Assembly: GCF_000271665.2 (NCBI RefSeq)
Contig: NZ_CP010978.1
Coordinates: 156,501 to 220,500, forward strand
Source of the DNA: Pelosinus fermentans JBW45
GTDB lineage: Bacteria; Bacillota; Negativicutes; DSM-13327
Direction: 5' to 3'
Length of the DNA: 64,000 nucleotides
Position 1 is the stretch's first letter. The number at the start of each line of letters is the position of its first letter. Shown here piece after piece: positions 50,573 to 59,538 of this stretch. Made by a program: the position numbers and the translations under genes. The notes beneath the pieces were generated by a model that was not told the origin of the DNA, ran no database searches, and worked only from the letters and a program-made list of their open reading frames with translations.

Positions 50573-51894
50573 CTTTGAAGATCCTCCTGTGGGAATCCAG
50601 ATGGTATCATGGGTGGTTGTTCAAAAAGGGAGAGCTGCTTGATCTGTGATTGAAGCGGGAAACTCTGGTGATACATACCCAAGGTTTTCTCTGACATTAA
50701 AGACTGCAGTACTTTATCCTGGGTAATTTTTAAACCGCCTGTGACTTTACCGCCACAAGTAATAAAATACTGTGCTCGCTTTAGTACAACTCCCAGTTTC
50801 TTTAGATCATTGAATTGGAGGGTAGCTGAGCGGCGGGCAATAACAATTCGTTTGGCGCTATTTACTCCAATGCCCGGCACCCGCAGCAAGTCACTGTAGG
50901 GTGCCCGGTTTACATTCATAGGAAAGAAATCCATATGATGGAGTGCCCAATTGCATTTGGGGTCTAAATAGGGATTGAAGCTTTGGTGATGCTGATCTAA
51001 GAGCTCATTTGCCGTGAAACCGTAAAATCGAAGCAGCCAATCCGCTTGATAAAGCCTATGTTCGCGCCAAAGAGGCGGAGTTGTATCTAAGGTGGGCAGC
51101 AGGGTGTTTTCGGCTACAGGCATATAGGCAGAAAAAAACACCCGCTTTAACTTATATTTTTTATAAAGACCTTCTGTTAAATTCAAGATCTGAAAATCAG
51201 TATCTGGCGTAGCACCGATAATCATTTGGGTGCTCTGACCGGCAGGAACAAACTTTGGCGCATGGCGATATTTTATGACATCCGTGGAATTTTCTTGGAT
51301 GCGATTTTGAATGTATTTCATAGGCGCTAAAATAGAATGCTTTGACTTGTCCGGCGCCAGCATCTGCAGACTACTCTGGGAAGGCAGTTCAATATTTACA
51401 CTCATGCGATCGGTTAGCATGCCCAACTGGGCAATGAGACGGCTGTCTGTTCCAGGGATGGCTTTCGCATGGATGTACCCGAAAAATCGATATTCCTCTC
51501 GCAGGATGCGCAATGCCTCAATCATTTGCTCGGTGGTATAGTCAGGATTTTTCAGTACGCCAGAACTCAAGAAAAGCCCTTCAATATAATTGCGTCGATA
51601 AAAATTGATGGTCAGTTCTGCCAATTCCCGTGGTGTGAAAGACGCTCGAGGAGTGTCATTTGACTTACGGTTTACACAGTATTTACAGTCATAGGCGCAT
51701 ACATTGGTCATCAGTACCTTTAATAGTGAGATGCACCGACCGTCTCCTGAGAAGCTGTGGCAGATGCCGCTGGCCGCTGCACTGCCAACTCCTCCGGCAG
51801 CCGCCTTTTTATTTACTCCGCTGGAGGTGCAGGCCACATCATATTTGGCTGCATCGGTCAAAATTTTCAGCTTGTCAAAAACATCCATGTGCAT
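50551..51894 (-). CDS. TIGR03916-family putative DNA modification/repair radical-SAM protein
   Basis: A 447-residue protein. The [4Fe-4S]-SAM motif is CAYDCKYC (about residues 69-76) after SLLKVLMTN. The radical-SAM barrel extends to about 300, and a C-terminal helix-hairpin-helix (LLRVPGIGVNSAKRIVIARR) indicates DNA contact. It forms a two-gene operon with the TIGR03915 protein. The reaction is unknown. Confidence 0.9.
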   Translation of the reverse strand: MHMDVFDKLKILTDAAKYDVACTSSGVNKKAAAGGVGSAAASGICHSFSGDGRCISLLKVLMTNVCAYDCKYCVNRKSNDTPRASFTPRELAELTINFYRRNYIEGLFLSSGVLKNPDYTTEQMIEALRILREEYRFFGYIHAKAIPGTDSRLIAQLGMLTDRMSVNIELPSQSSLQMLAPDKSKHSILAPMKYIQNRIQENSTDVIKYRHAPKFVPAGQSTQMIIGATPDTDFQILNLTEGLYKKYKLKRVFFSAYMPVAENTLLPTLDTTPPLWREHRLYQADWLLRFYGFTANELLDQHHQSFNPYLDPKCNWALHHMDFFPMNVNRAPYSDLLRVPGIGVNSAKRIVIARRSATLQFNDLKKLGVVLKRAQYFITCGGKVTGGLKITQDKVLQSLMSEKTLGMYHQSFPLQSQIKQLSLFEQPPMIPSGFPQEDLQRCLTNPI

Positions 51895-52036
51895 TAACTC
51901 CTTTAAATATCTTCATTATATTGTAGAACATATGTTTGGTTTTTGCAAAGGGATTTTTAACATACGACCTATTCTGCGCTTTTTTCTTACGAGTTGAATA
52001 TAGTACCATGTAGAGACTTTTGATGGAGTGATTTGC

Positions 52037-52852
52037 ATGGGATATTTTATTGAAGTGGAGCCAAACGTTAATCTTTATGTGGAAGATGTTAACCCGGGAA
52101 GCTGTAAGACCATTGTATTTATACATGGTTGGCCTGCCAATCATAGAATGTTTGAATATCAATTTGACCAACTCCCGGCAATGGGCTATCGCTGTATCGG
52201 AATTGATCTTAGAGGGTTCGGCAATTCGGATAAGCCTTGGGGAGGCTATGACTACGATCAATCGGCAGATGACATTCGATGTGTGGTTGAAGCCCTTGGT
52301 TTGGAGAATTTTGTACTTGGAGGACATTCTACAGGGGGAGGCATTGTGATTCGCTACATGGCCCGCCACAATGGCTATGGGGTAGCAAAGCTTGCCCTTT
52401 TTGCAGCTGCAGCTCCAAGTTTGATTCAACGTCCGTATTTTCCGCATGGATTAAGGAAAGAGGACGTAGATAAAATTATTCAAGATACACTAGATGATCG
52501 TCCTAAAATGCTTAGGGGCTTTGGAGAAATGTTTTTCTTTCAGCATGTAACCCAGCCTTTCTCAGACTGGTTCTTCCAATTAGGATTACAAGCAGCAGGC
52601 TGGTCTACTGCTGCAGTTGCGAACTCGTGGCTAGATGAAGAAAGGCTCTTTTCCGATCTTGGAACCATATGCGTTCCTACATTAATTCTTCATGGCATTC
52701 ATGATAAAGTTTGCCTGTTTCCATTGGCTATTGCACAACATGAAGGAATTAGAAATTCTAAACTTGTACCCTTTAAATATAGCGGTCACGGATTGTTCTA
52801 TGACCAGCGGGATAAGTTCAATAAGGAATTGGTGCAATTTGTGGAGGAATGA
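52037..52852 (+). CDS. Alpha/beta hydrolase (epoxide hydrolase/haloperoxidase-like)
   Basis: A 271-residue hydrolase from ATG 52037 (GGAG upstream). HG-containing oxyanion strand VFIHGWPANHRMFEYQF, nucleophile GGHSTGGG, acid Asp in LHGIHDKVC and His in YSGHGLFYD form a Ser-Asp-His triad typical of non-haem haloperoxidase-like esterases. No signal peptide. Transcribed alone and closed by a perfect terminator. Substrate unknown. Confidence 0.88.
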   Translation: MGYFIEVEPNVNLYVEDVNPGSCKTIVFIHGWPANHRMFEYQFDQLPAMGYRCIGIDLRGFGNSDKPWGGYDYDQSADDIRCVVEALGLENFVLGGHSTGGGIVIRYMARHNGYGVAKLALFAAAAPSLIQRPYFPHGLRKEDVDKIIQDTLDDRPKMLRGFGEMFFFQHVTQPFSDWFFQLGLQAAGWSTAAVANSWLDEERLFSDLGTICVPTLILHGIHDKVCLFPLAIAQHEGIRNSKLVPFKYSGHGLFYDQRDKFNKELVQFVEE

Positions 52853-52889
52853 AATCTTTTAGCATTTGAATAGACAGCTGTGAATGCGT

Positions 52890-52924
52890 AATGCCCCTTG
52901 GTCAGTGAGTGACCAAGGGGCATT
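52890..52924. terminator. Bidirectional perfect terminator hairpin
   Basis: AATGCCCCTTGGTCA and TGACCAAGGGGCATT form a perfect 15-bp stem with a GTGAG loop between two convergent genes. No U-tract; stability alone is high. Confidence 0.75.
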
Positions 52925-52926
52925 GA

Positions 52927-53841
52927 CTAGCCTACTGTGTTTATTAATGTTCCCAGACCAGTAATTGATAGTTCCAGTTTGTCTCCAGGCTTCAAAAATA
53001 CAGGAGGTGTTGAATAGGCTCCAACGCCGGCGGGGGTGCCGGTAGAGATAATATCTCCGGGTTCAAGAGTGATGCCAGAGGAAATCGTACTGATAAGTGT
53101 TGGAATGTCAAAAATTAGAGAATTCGTGTTAGCATGTTGTCTTAGCTCGCCGTTTACCTTTAATGTTACCGTTAGGTCATTGACCGAAGGAACGGAAGTT
53201 TTGTGAACAAGGAAGGGACCCATTGGTGCTGTAGTATCAAGACTTTTGCCGCGAAACCACTGCTGGTGACGCTTTTGTAAATCCCGTGCCGTCACATCAT
53301 TAAGAATGGTATAGCCAAATACATAGTCCATTGCCTCTTCTTTGCTAACATAGGAAGCCTTCTTCCCAATGATTACAGCCAGTTCTACCTCATAGTCCAA
53401 AGCACTTGTAACTTGGCTATGACTGTTAATGATGTCGCCAGGACCAATTACCGTAGTGGGAGCCTTGGTAAAGATAACTGGATATTTAGGGATGGCCACA
53501 CTCGGGTCGGCGCTTTTGTCACCCTCCATAGCGTGTTCGGCATAGTTTTTGCCAATGCAGAAAATATTTTTGGCAGGACGAGGAATTGGCGCTACAATCC
53601 GGATGTTGTCCGGTGACAGCAGAAATGGAAGATCGCTTTGTGCTTCTACTGATTTCACGATCGACTTGACTCGCTGTAAAGCTAATTCACCTTGCTGAAT
53701 AAGAGAGAGTAGCGTAGTCGGCAATATGGTTTCACCATAAAAATGATGCTCGGCGGCCAGCAGAGGAATGATCTGTTTCTGATCTGCTGTCAAGAGGCCG
53801 ATTTCTTCTTGACCGTTAGATTGATAAGTTAAAAAATGCAT
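52927..53841 (-). CDS. Fumarylacetoacetate hydrolase family protein
   Basis: A 304-residue enzyme from ATG 53841 with GAGGAGGG upstream. FAH-fold motifs: IFCIGKNYAEHAME, the metal-binding SALDYEVELAVIIGKK, FGYTILNDVTARDLQ, GKSLDTTAPMGPFLV and ISTGTPAGVG. It hydrolyses, hydrates or decarboxylates a 2-oxo/2,4-dioxo acid with Mg2+ in the cytoplasm. A promoter at 53881-53909 lies inside the longer possible reading frame, which supports this start. Monocistronic. Confidence 0.9.
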   Translation of the reverse strand: MHFLTYQSNGQEEIGLLTADQKQIIPLLAAEHHFYGETILPTTLLSLIQQGELALQRVKSIVKSVEAQSDLPFLLSPDNIRIVAPIPRPAKNIFCIGKNYAEHAMEGDKSADPSVAIPKYPVIFTKAPTTVIGPGDIINSHSQVTSALDYEVELAVIIGKKASYVSKEEAMDYVFGYTILNDVTARDLQKRHQQWFRGKSLDTTAPMGPFLVHKTSVPSVNDLTVTLKVNGELRQHANTNSLIFDIPTLISTISSGITLEPGDIISTGTPAGVGAYSTPPVFLKPGDKLELSITGLGTLINTVG

Positions 53842-53880
53842 GCAAGTATCCCTCCTCTTAAAAAATAGTATACAAAATTT

Positions 53881-53909
53881 AACATAATCCCATTTTACAG
53901 TTTTGTCAA
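53881..53909 (-). promoter_or_regulatory. Promoter of the FAH-family gene
   Basis: Minus strand TTGACA (53909-53904), 17-bp spacer, TATGTT (53886-53881). Confidence 0.6.
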
Positions 53910-54107
53910 TCACTATATGAGAAAAATCTAAAACGTTATTCTCATTATTAGGGAAATGTTTCATAGTAAAGCAGCTCTGGTAAAATAAAAGCTTTTGTAT
54001 GCTCGGGGAATAGAGGCTTCACCTTTGTCCCTGACGAAGTTTATAGATAGTAAGTAGGAATAAGTAGAGTGGTTTTTTAGGGGAATTTATGGAGGGGGAT
54101 TTTTAAT

Positions 54108-55118
54108 ATGAAAATTGCAATCATTTCACCAATTGCATGGAGGACGCCGCCGAGGCATTATGGTCCTTGGGAGAGAGTCGTTTCGTTATTGGCAGAGGGA
54201 CTTGTGAAAGAGGGGATTGATGTAACACTCTATGCAACTGGCGATTCATTAACCAGTGCGAAGCTTCGTAGTGTGTGCAAAGCGCCCTATGAAGAAGACA
54301 AAGAACTGGATGCTAAAGTTTGGGAATCTTTGCATATATCCGAAATCATGGAGCAGGCAGATGAATTTGACATCATACATAACAATTATGATTTTTTGCC
54401 TCTAACCTATAGCGGTCTTATAAAAACACCTGTTATAACAACGATACATGGATTTTCCTCGCCTAAAATTATGCCTGTGTATAGAAAATATAACAAAAAA
54501 ACCCACTATGTTTCTATTAGTAATGCGGACCGGCATGAGGATCTGGATTATATAAGGACTGTGTACCATGGTATTGATATAGAAAAATTCACATTCAACA
54601 AAGAACAGGGCAGTTATTTAGTTTACTTTGGAAGAATACATAGGGACAAGGGAACTTGGGAGGCAATACAAGTTGCTAAAAGAGCAAAAATGAAGCTGGT
54701 TATTGCTGGTATTATACAAGATAAGTCCTATTACGAAAATGATGTAGAGCCATATCTTAATGATGACGTATGCTATATTGGCTCCGTAGGTCCTGCAGAA
54801 AGAAATAGAGTTCTGGGTAATGCATATGCGCTGTTACATCCCATTCATTTTAATGAACCTTTTGGTCTTAGTATTGTGGAATCAATGGCATGCGGAACAC
54901 CTGTCCTTGCATTTAATAAAGGTTCGATGCCTGAAATTATTCAGGATGGCGTGAATGGGTTTATTGTGTCTGATGTGGAGGAAATGGCTGAGAAAATTAA
55001 AGATGTCAGAAATATTTCACGGGAAGTCTGCCGCAAAACGGTTGAATGCAAATTTACACAGGAGCAAATGGTAAAACAATATATTGAGGTTTACAAAGAA
55101 ATATTAAAAAAATTATAG
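54108..55118 (+). CDS. Glycosyltransferase family 4
   Basis: A 336-residue GT-B glycosyltransferase. The N-terminal domain begins MKIAIISPIAWRTPPRHYGP and contains IIHNNYDFLPL. The C-terminal nucleotide-sugar domain has YFGRIHRDKGTWEAIQVAKR and the EPFGLSIVESMACGTPVLAF donor-binding motif. Together with a second GT4, GH130 and ManC nearby, it likely transfers mannose from GDP-mannose onto a growing glycan on the cytoplasmic side. Confidence 0.9.
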   Translation: MKIAIISPIAWRTPPRHYGPWERVVSLLAEGLVKEGIDVTLYATGDSLTSAKLRSVCKAPYEEDKELDAKVWESLHISEIMEQADEFDIIHNNYDFLPLTYSGLIKTPVITTIHGFSSPKIMPVYRKYNKKTHYVSISNADRHEDLDYIRTVYHGIDIEKFTFNKEQGSYLVYFGRIHRDKGTWEAIQVAKRAKMKLVIAGIIQDKSYYENDVEPYLNDDVCYIGSVGPAERNRVLGNAYALLHPIHFNEPFGLSIVESMACGTPVLAFNKGSMPEIIQDGVNGFIVSDVEEMAEKIKDVRNISREVCRKTVECKFTQEQMVKQYIEVYKEILKKL

Positions 55119-55252
55119 TTAATAAGGAATAAAAAGTTCTTGGGCATTACAAATAGAGGATTAATTTATGCATATGTTCTGCTATAAATCAGAATATTGT
55201 TAAAAAACGTTCAATAGAAGTGGATGATTGTTTATTCAGGAAAAACGATTAT

Positions 55253-55281
55253 TTGACGGAAACGATTATTTGTAGTACAAT
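55253..55281 (+). promoter_or_regulatory. Promoter of the GH130 transcript
   Basis: TTGACG (55253-55258), 17-bp spacer, TACAAT (55276-55281); predicted start near 55288, giving a 5' leader of about 140 nt. Confidence 0.7.
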
Positions 55282-55289
55282 AAAGCATA

Positions 55290-55406
55290 AATCGTTTGAA
55301 CCTACTGTCTGACGATTAGTAACAATACCATATTGTGTTTTAACCGCCACGGGATATACAGACTGGGTGTGAGATATCACACTTGCCGGCAACGCGCCGA
55401 ATATCC
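55290..55406 (+). ncRNA. Structured 5' leader (candidate cis-regulatory RNA) before the GH130 gene
   Basis: Four helices in order: AATCGT with ACGATT (55290-55317); ACAATA-CCA-TATTGT (55322-55336); and a three-way junction closed by GGATAT (55352-55357) with ATATCC (55401-55406), enclosing GTGTGA-GATA-TCACAC (55367-55382) and CGGC-AACGC-GCCG (55387-55399). It is followed by GTAGGGGG, a probable ribosome site, a T-run and the ATG. No known riboswitch signature is recognised. Confidence 0.55.
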
Positions 55407-55426
55407 AAACGTAGGGGGTTTTTTTT

Positions 55427-56437
55427 ATGGATAAAAATAGGTTTGGCACTCAGTTGGAAAATGATAATCATACATTTATAGAACTGTTTAAGCGGCATCC
55501 AAAGAATCCGATTTTGACAGCGAAAGACTGGCCCTATCCTGCGCATTCAGTATTCAATCCAGCAGCCACTATGTTCCACGGTAAAGTATTGTTGCTGGCT
55601 CGTGTAGAGGATAGACGAGGTTTTTCCCACCTGACTAAGGCGATTAGTGATGATGGAGTCAGCACTTGGCAGATTGACAGAGTGCCAACGCTGGAATCAG
55701 ATCCGTTAAATTATCCGGAGGAACGGTGGGGAATTGAAGATCCTAGGATTACTTGGCTTGCTGAACTAAATAAGTGGGCGATAACCTATACTGCTTACTC
55801 TCGTCGTGGACCACTTGTAGCGATGGCACTGACAAATGACTTTATCACGTTTGAGCGAATCGGACCGCTCATGCCGCCGGAAGACAAAGATGCCGCACTT
55901 TTTCCTCGTCGAATACAGGGAAAATGGGTCCTGATTCATCGGCCAATTACTACTAATTATGTACCAGGTTCTCACATCTGGTTATCATATTCTGATAGTA
56001 ACTTTACCCATTGGGGAGACCGCCAGGTGGTAATGCACGCCCGTCGAGGTGGCTGGTGGGATGGTGGAAAAATTGGTCTTGCAGCGCCACCTATCGAGAC
56101 TGCTGAAGGCTGGATACTCTTGTATCACGGGGTGCGCCAAACCGCTTCTGGTTCGATTTACCGAATCGGCCTGGCATTACTGGATCTGGATAATCCGGCA
56201 AAGGTATTGCACCGCACTGATGAATGGGTCTTTGGTCCAACGGAAGGGTATGAACGGGAGGGGGACGTTGATGACGTCGTTTTTCCAAGCGGCTGGGTGT
56301 TAGACGATAAGACCGGATTGCTTAAAATGTACTATGGGGGGGCCGATTCTTGTATTGCCTTGGCTACTGCCAGCGTAGGGGATTTGCTGGAATATATAAA
56401 AAAGTGTCCAGAACCCTTAGATGAAGCGCTTTATTAG
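55427..56437 (+). CDS. GH130 family glycoside phosphorylase/hydrolase (mannoside-acting)
   Basis: A 336-residue five-bladed beta-propeller enzyme. FNPAATMFHGKVLLLARVED, the GIEDPRITW motif, RRIQGKWVLIHRP and the late GGADSCIALA are GH130 hallmarks. Members phosphorolyse beta-1,4- or beta-1,2-mannosides to mannose-1-phosphate; ManC in the same cluster could then use that product to make GDP-mannose. The ATG follows AGGGGG and a run of T behind a structured leader. No signal peptide, so it acts inside the cell. Confidence 0.92.
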   Translation: MDKNRFGTQLENDNHTFIELFKRHPKNPILTAKDWPYPAHSVFNPAATMFHGKVLLLARVEDRRGFSHLTKAISDDGVSTWQIDRVPTLESDPLNYPEERWGIEDPRITWLAELNKWAITYTAYSRRGPLVAMALTNDFITFERIGPLMPPEDKDAALFPRRIQGKWVLIHRPITTNYVPGSHIWLSYSDSNFTHWGDRQVVMHARRGGWWDGGKIGLAAPPIETAEGWILLYHGVRQTASGSIYRIGLALLDLDNPAKVLHRTDEWVFGPTEGYEREGDVDDVVFPSGWVLDDKTGLLKMYYGGADSCIALATASVGDLLEYIKKCPEPLDEALY

Positions 56438-56544
56438 TCAGAGTCGTTGCTAAAATCAGACGTTACTCTTCATTAGATACCTAAGCTGAAAATAAAAAGA
56501 CTATAACATGTGACAATGAGTCTTGAAGAAAGGAAGAGAATAAA

Positions 56545-56589
56545 ATGAATTTTATAAAAAAATTACTAATTTTCACGGGTGAAATATGA
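56545..56589 (+). CDS. 14-residue leader peptide candidate
   Basis: MNFIKKLLIFTGEI with a good AGGAAGAG site seven bases upstream; its stop overlaps the next ATG (ATATGA). It may couple translation to the following gene, which lacks its own strong ribosome site. Confidence 0.45.
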   Translation: MNFIKKLLIFTGEI

Positions 56590-56930
56590 AACTATATCAC
56601 TTTACGACAGAGGAGAATTTGGAACAAATATTGGAGCACGGCTGCCTTAACCAGTCAGGTGGAGGAGTTGTATGGCTAACTAAGAACAAGGAACTAGAAG
56701 CGCAGGAATGGTCTGGGGGAAATAATGCTACGATTAGAATCAGCGTGTCACTTCTTAACATATCACATTTTGGTAAGAACGCGCCGCCGCAGAAACTAGT
56801 AGAAGGTGCAAAGGATTGGTATACGACATGTCAGCCAATTCCGCAGAAACTATGGATTGATGTTGAATCTCTCAGAAAAGGCCATTGGGGGATTCATAAA
56901 GGACTAAGCTATAAAAATAGAAAAATGTAA
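56586..56930 (+). CDS. Hypothetical protein, possibly ADP-ribosyltransferase-fold
   Basis: A 114-residue protein starting MKLYHFTTEENLEQILEHGC, with VVWLTKNKELEAQEW and a C-terminal LWIDVESLRKGHWGIHKGL. The YHFT--NL--IL--G start and the following WLT strand resemble small proteins with an ADP-ribosyltransferase-like fold, but I cannot name the family with certainty. It interrupts the glycan cluster. Translation probably depends on the 14-residue ORF that overlaps its start. Confidence 0.6.
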   Translation: MKLYHFTTEENLEQILEHGCLNQSGGGVVWLTKNKELEAQEWSGGNNATIRISVSLLNISHFGKNAPPQKLVEGAKDWYTTCQPIPQKLWIDVESLRKGHWGIHKGLSYKNRKM

Positions 56931-56941
56931 TGACTGATAAT

Positions 56942-57006
56942 GGTCATCAACAGTGGATCTAGAAGACATCTAAAGGTGTTTCAAATTGCTGGTGATGACC
57001 TTTTTG
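56942..57006 (+). terminator. Terminator after the hypothetical gene
   Basis: GGTCATCA (56942-56949) pairs with TGATGACC (56993-57000), with an extra CAG/CTG, then five T; the loop is long. Confidence 0.65.
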
Positions 57007-57135
57007 CTAAGATGTGCGTACAATGGTGGTTTGCGCTTTGTTGAAATTTGGTACAATCCAAGTTTGTAAAAGTGGATTGATGAATATAACCGTAAATCGA
57101 TAAGATGCAGCGTCAAAATGAAGGAGATAAAGAAA

Positions 57136-58350
57136 ATGGTTGGAGAAAATAGAATCAAGAATATTGGTTTTTTAAGTACGTATCCTCCTCGAGAATGCGG
57201 ACTAGCTACATTTACGGAAGACCTAATAAACGAAATTAATAAAATAACATTGGTTAGGCCCAGTGTCATTGCAGTAGTAGATAAGGAAGAGTATACAAAT
57301 TCAAAGGTACATTATAAATTGAGCCAGCACGATCGTACAAGCTATATAAAGACCGCAGCATGGGCCAATGATAATTTGGATATTTTAGTTATTGAACATG
57401 AATATGGGATCTTTGGCGGCGAATGTGGCGAATACATTATTGACTTAGCGAAAGGACTAAAGATTCCTTTTATTGTAACAACACACACTGTATTGCTAGA
57501 ACCATCTTTGAAGCAATGTACTGTCCTCAGGGAACTAGGGAGGCTTAGCACAAAGGTCGTGACTATGGCGCAAAGTTCCATTTCCATATTGGCAGGGACG
57601 TATAGTATCGAGTCAGAGAAGATTGTGTTCATACCTCATGGCGTTCCTAATATGAAGGTTGAATCCCGTGAAAAATTGAAAGCCCGACATGGTTTGCAGA
57701 AAAAGGAAGTTATTAGCAGCTTTGGACTCATTAGCCCAGCGAAAGGTATCGAGTATGGAATTGAAGCGGTGGCGAAGGTTGTCCCGGATTATAAAAATCT
57801 GATGTATCTGATTCTTGGTAAGACTCATCCATGCGTCAAAGAAAGCATGGGTGAAACATACAGGCAGAGTCTGATGGATTTAGCACAAAGCCTTGGGGTG
57901 CAAAATAACATTCAATTTATTGATAAATACCTGACAAAAGAAGAAGTAATTACCTATCTTCACATGTCTGATATGTATCTGACGCCTTATCTATCAAAAG
58001 AGCAGGCAGTCAGCGGAACGCTGGCATACGCCATGGGGTGTGGACGAGTAATTGTATCAACTCCATACCGATATGCAGAGGAAATGCTGGGAGACGGTCG
58101 TGGAATGCTTAGCAAATTTAGAGATTCTGACTCAATTGCATCATGTATTCGAACGGTACTCGGGAACTCAGCTGGAAAGAAAGCAATGGAGATGAAAACA
58201 TTGGCAGTTGGTCAGACAATGACCTGGTCTATTGTAGCAAAGCAATATGTTCAGCTATGCGCGGATAGTATTCAACCAGCCCGGCGCTTACTTCCAAAAT
58301 CCCATCCCCATCTTATGATCGCTAAGCAAAGCGGAATGAGGGCTATATAA
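57136..58350 (+). CDS. Glycosyltransferase family 4
   Basis: A 404-residue GT-B enzyme from ATG 57136, nine bases after AAGGAG. The start IGFLSTYPPRECGLATFTEDL is typical of GT4 proteins found beside GH130 genes. The mid part has EHEYGIFGGECGEYI and the C-terminal domain SSFGLISPAKGIEYGIEAVAKV, with the donor motif near LSKEQAVSGTLAYAMGCGR. It shares one base with the next gene (TAATG). Probable mannosyltransferase. Confidence 0.9.
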   Translation: MVGENRIKNIGFLSTYPPRECGLATFTEDLINEINKITLVRPSVIAVVDKEEYTNSKVHYKLSQHDRTSYIKTAAWANDNLDILVIEHEYGIFGGECGEYIIDLAKGLKIPFIVTTHTVLLEPSLKQCTVLRELGRLSTKVVTMAQSSISILAGTYSIESEKIVFIPHGVPNMKVESREKLKARHGLQKKEVISSFGLISPAKGIEYGIEAVAKVVPDYKNLMYLILGKTHPCVKESMGETYRQSLMDLAQSLGVQNNIQFIDKYLTKEEVITYLHMSDMYLTPYLSKEQAVSGTLAYAMGCGRVIVSTPYRYAEEMLGDGRGMLSKFRDSDSIASCIRTVLGNSAGKKAMEMKTLAVGQTMTWSIVAKQYVQLCADSIQPARRLLPKSHPHLMIAKQSGMRAI

Positions 58351-59492
58351 TGAACCAATTAGGCAACGTCTTTGATGACGCACATATCTTTCGTATGACC
58401 GATGATACGGGTATGTTTCAACATACCCGTTACAATGTTCCTGATTTGGCTAAAGGGTATACCACTGACGACAATGCCCGGGCATTAATTATGGCAGTGA
58501 TGCTTTATGAAACGAGACGCAAGCCCGAATACCTCGTATTAATTTATCGCTACCTGGCATTTATTTTGTATGCCCAGAATGAAAATGGTCATTTTCGGAA
58601 CTTTATGACATATGGTCGTCAATTCACGGAAGCAGAAGGATCGGAAGAATGCTTTGGGCGCTGCCTCTGGGCTTTAGGATATACGTTGGCTTCACCAGTA
58701 ATGCCCGGTGGGATAAAGGATGCATGTACGAGTGCGATCACCCGTGCATTACCGATTATTTCTTCTCTTAAATGCCTGCGGGGACAGGCATATGTTCTGA
58801 TCGGTCTTGGTCTTATCCCAGATATAAAAAGGGATAGCCTTATTCTTAAGCTCGCAGATGCTATTGGAAATTGCTTTGAGCAGTGCTCTGGAGAAAATTG
58901 GAAATGGTTCGAAGACAGCCTGACTTACGATAATGGGATTCTGCCGTGGGCTATGTTCGTGGCTTCCTATCAAACAGGGCAGGAACGCTTTCTCCATATC
59001 GGGCGTGAAAGTATGGAATTTCTCGACCAAGATGCTTTTCGGGATGGCTTTTTCCGACCAGTGGGTTGCAGAGGATGGCGGATGCGGGGGGCTGAACCGG
59101 CATTATATGACCAGCAGCCAGTCGAGGCATCCATGTCCACACTAGCTCATTTGGCTGCTTATAAGGTGACTGGTGATGAATCTATGCTGGAATTGGCCAG
59201 ACGAAGTTTTGCCTGGTATTTGGGGGAAAATTCTCGCAATGAAAGTTTAATTGATGCAGAAACTGGTGGCTGCTTTGATGGCATTATGGTTGAGGGCTTG
59301 AACCGTAATCAAGGTGCTGAAAGTATTGTTGGCTATGCAATCGCTAATCTGGCTTTGGATAATGCAGCATCAGCACCATTGGGGATTCATGACCAATTTT
59401 TACAAAATACAGAAGAAGCATCACCGCAATCTAATTGGAGAAGATTGGGGAAAGTTATTTTACCTTCATGGCGTCAAGCCAATCGCAAATAA
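58350..59492 (+). CDS. Alpha/alpha-toroid glycan-active protein associated with GH130/GT4 clusters
   Basis: A 380-residue protein. GYTTDDNARALIMAVMLYE, NGHFRNFMTYGR, ECFGRCLWALGYTLA and QQPVEASMSTLAHLAAYKVT show repeated helical hairpins with aromatic and acidic residues, as in six-hairpin glycosidases and mannan-related enzymes often annotated as glycosyltransferase. Asp/Glu in TTDDNAR and SEECFGR could be catalytic. No signal peptide. It is coupled to the preceding GT4 by a one-base overlap. Activity not established. Confidence 0.75.
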   Translation: MNQLGNVFDDAHIFRMTDDTGMFQHTRYNVPDLAKGYTTDDNARALIMAVMLYETRRKPEYLVLIYRYLAFILYAQNENGHFRNFMTYGRQFTEAEGSEECFGRCLWALGYTLASPVMPGGIKDACTSAITRALPIISSLKCLRGQAYVLIGLGLIPDIKRDSLILKLADAIGNCFEQCSGENWKWFEDSLTYDNGILPWAMFVASYQTGQERFLHIGRESMEFLDQDAFRDGFFRPVGCRGWRMRGAEPALYDQQPVEASMSTLAHLAAYKVTGDESMLELARRSFAWYLGENSRNESLIDAETGGCFDGIMVEGLNRNQGAESIVGYAIANLALDNAASAPLGIHDQFLQNTEEASPQSNWRRLGKVILPSWRQANRK

Positions 59493-59538
59493 AGAATATT
59501 GGGCGGTAATTCAGCATAAAAAGGAATGTGATGATCCT

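Noticed and set aside
51875-52447. 190-residue minus-strand ORF over the alpha/beta hydrolase gene
   Set aside because: Antisense to a clear Ser-hydrolase gene; no family resemblance.
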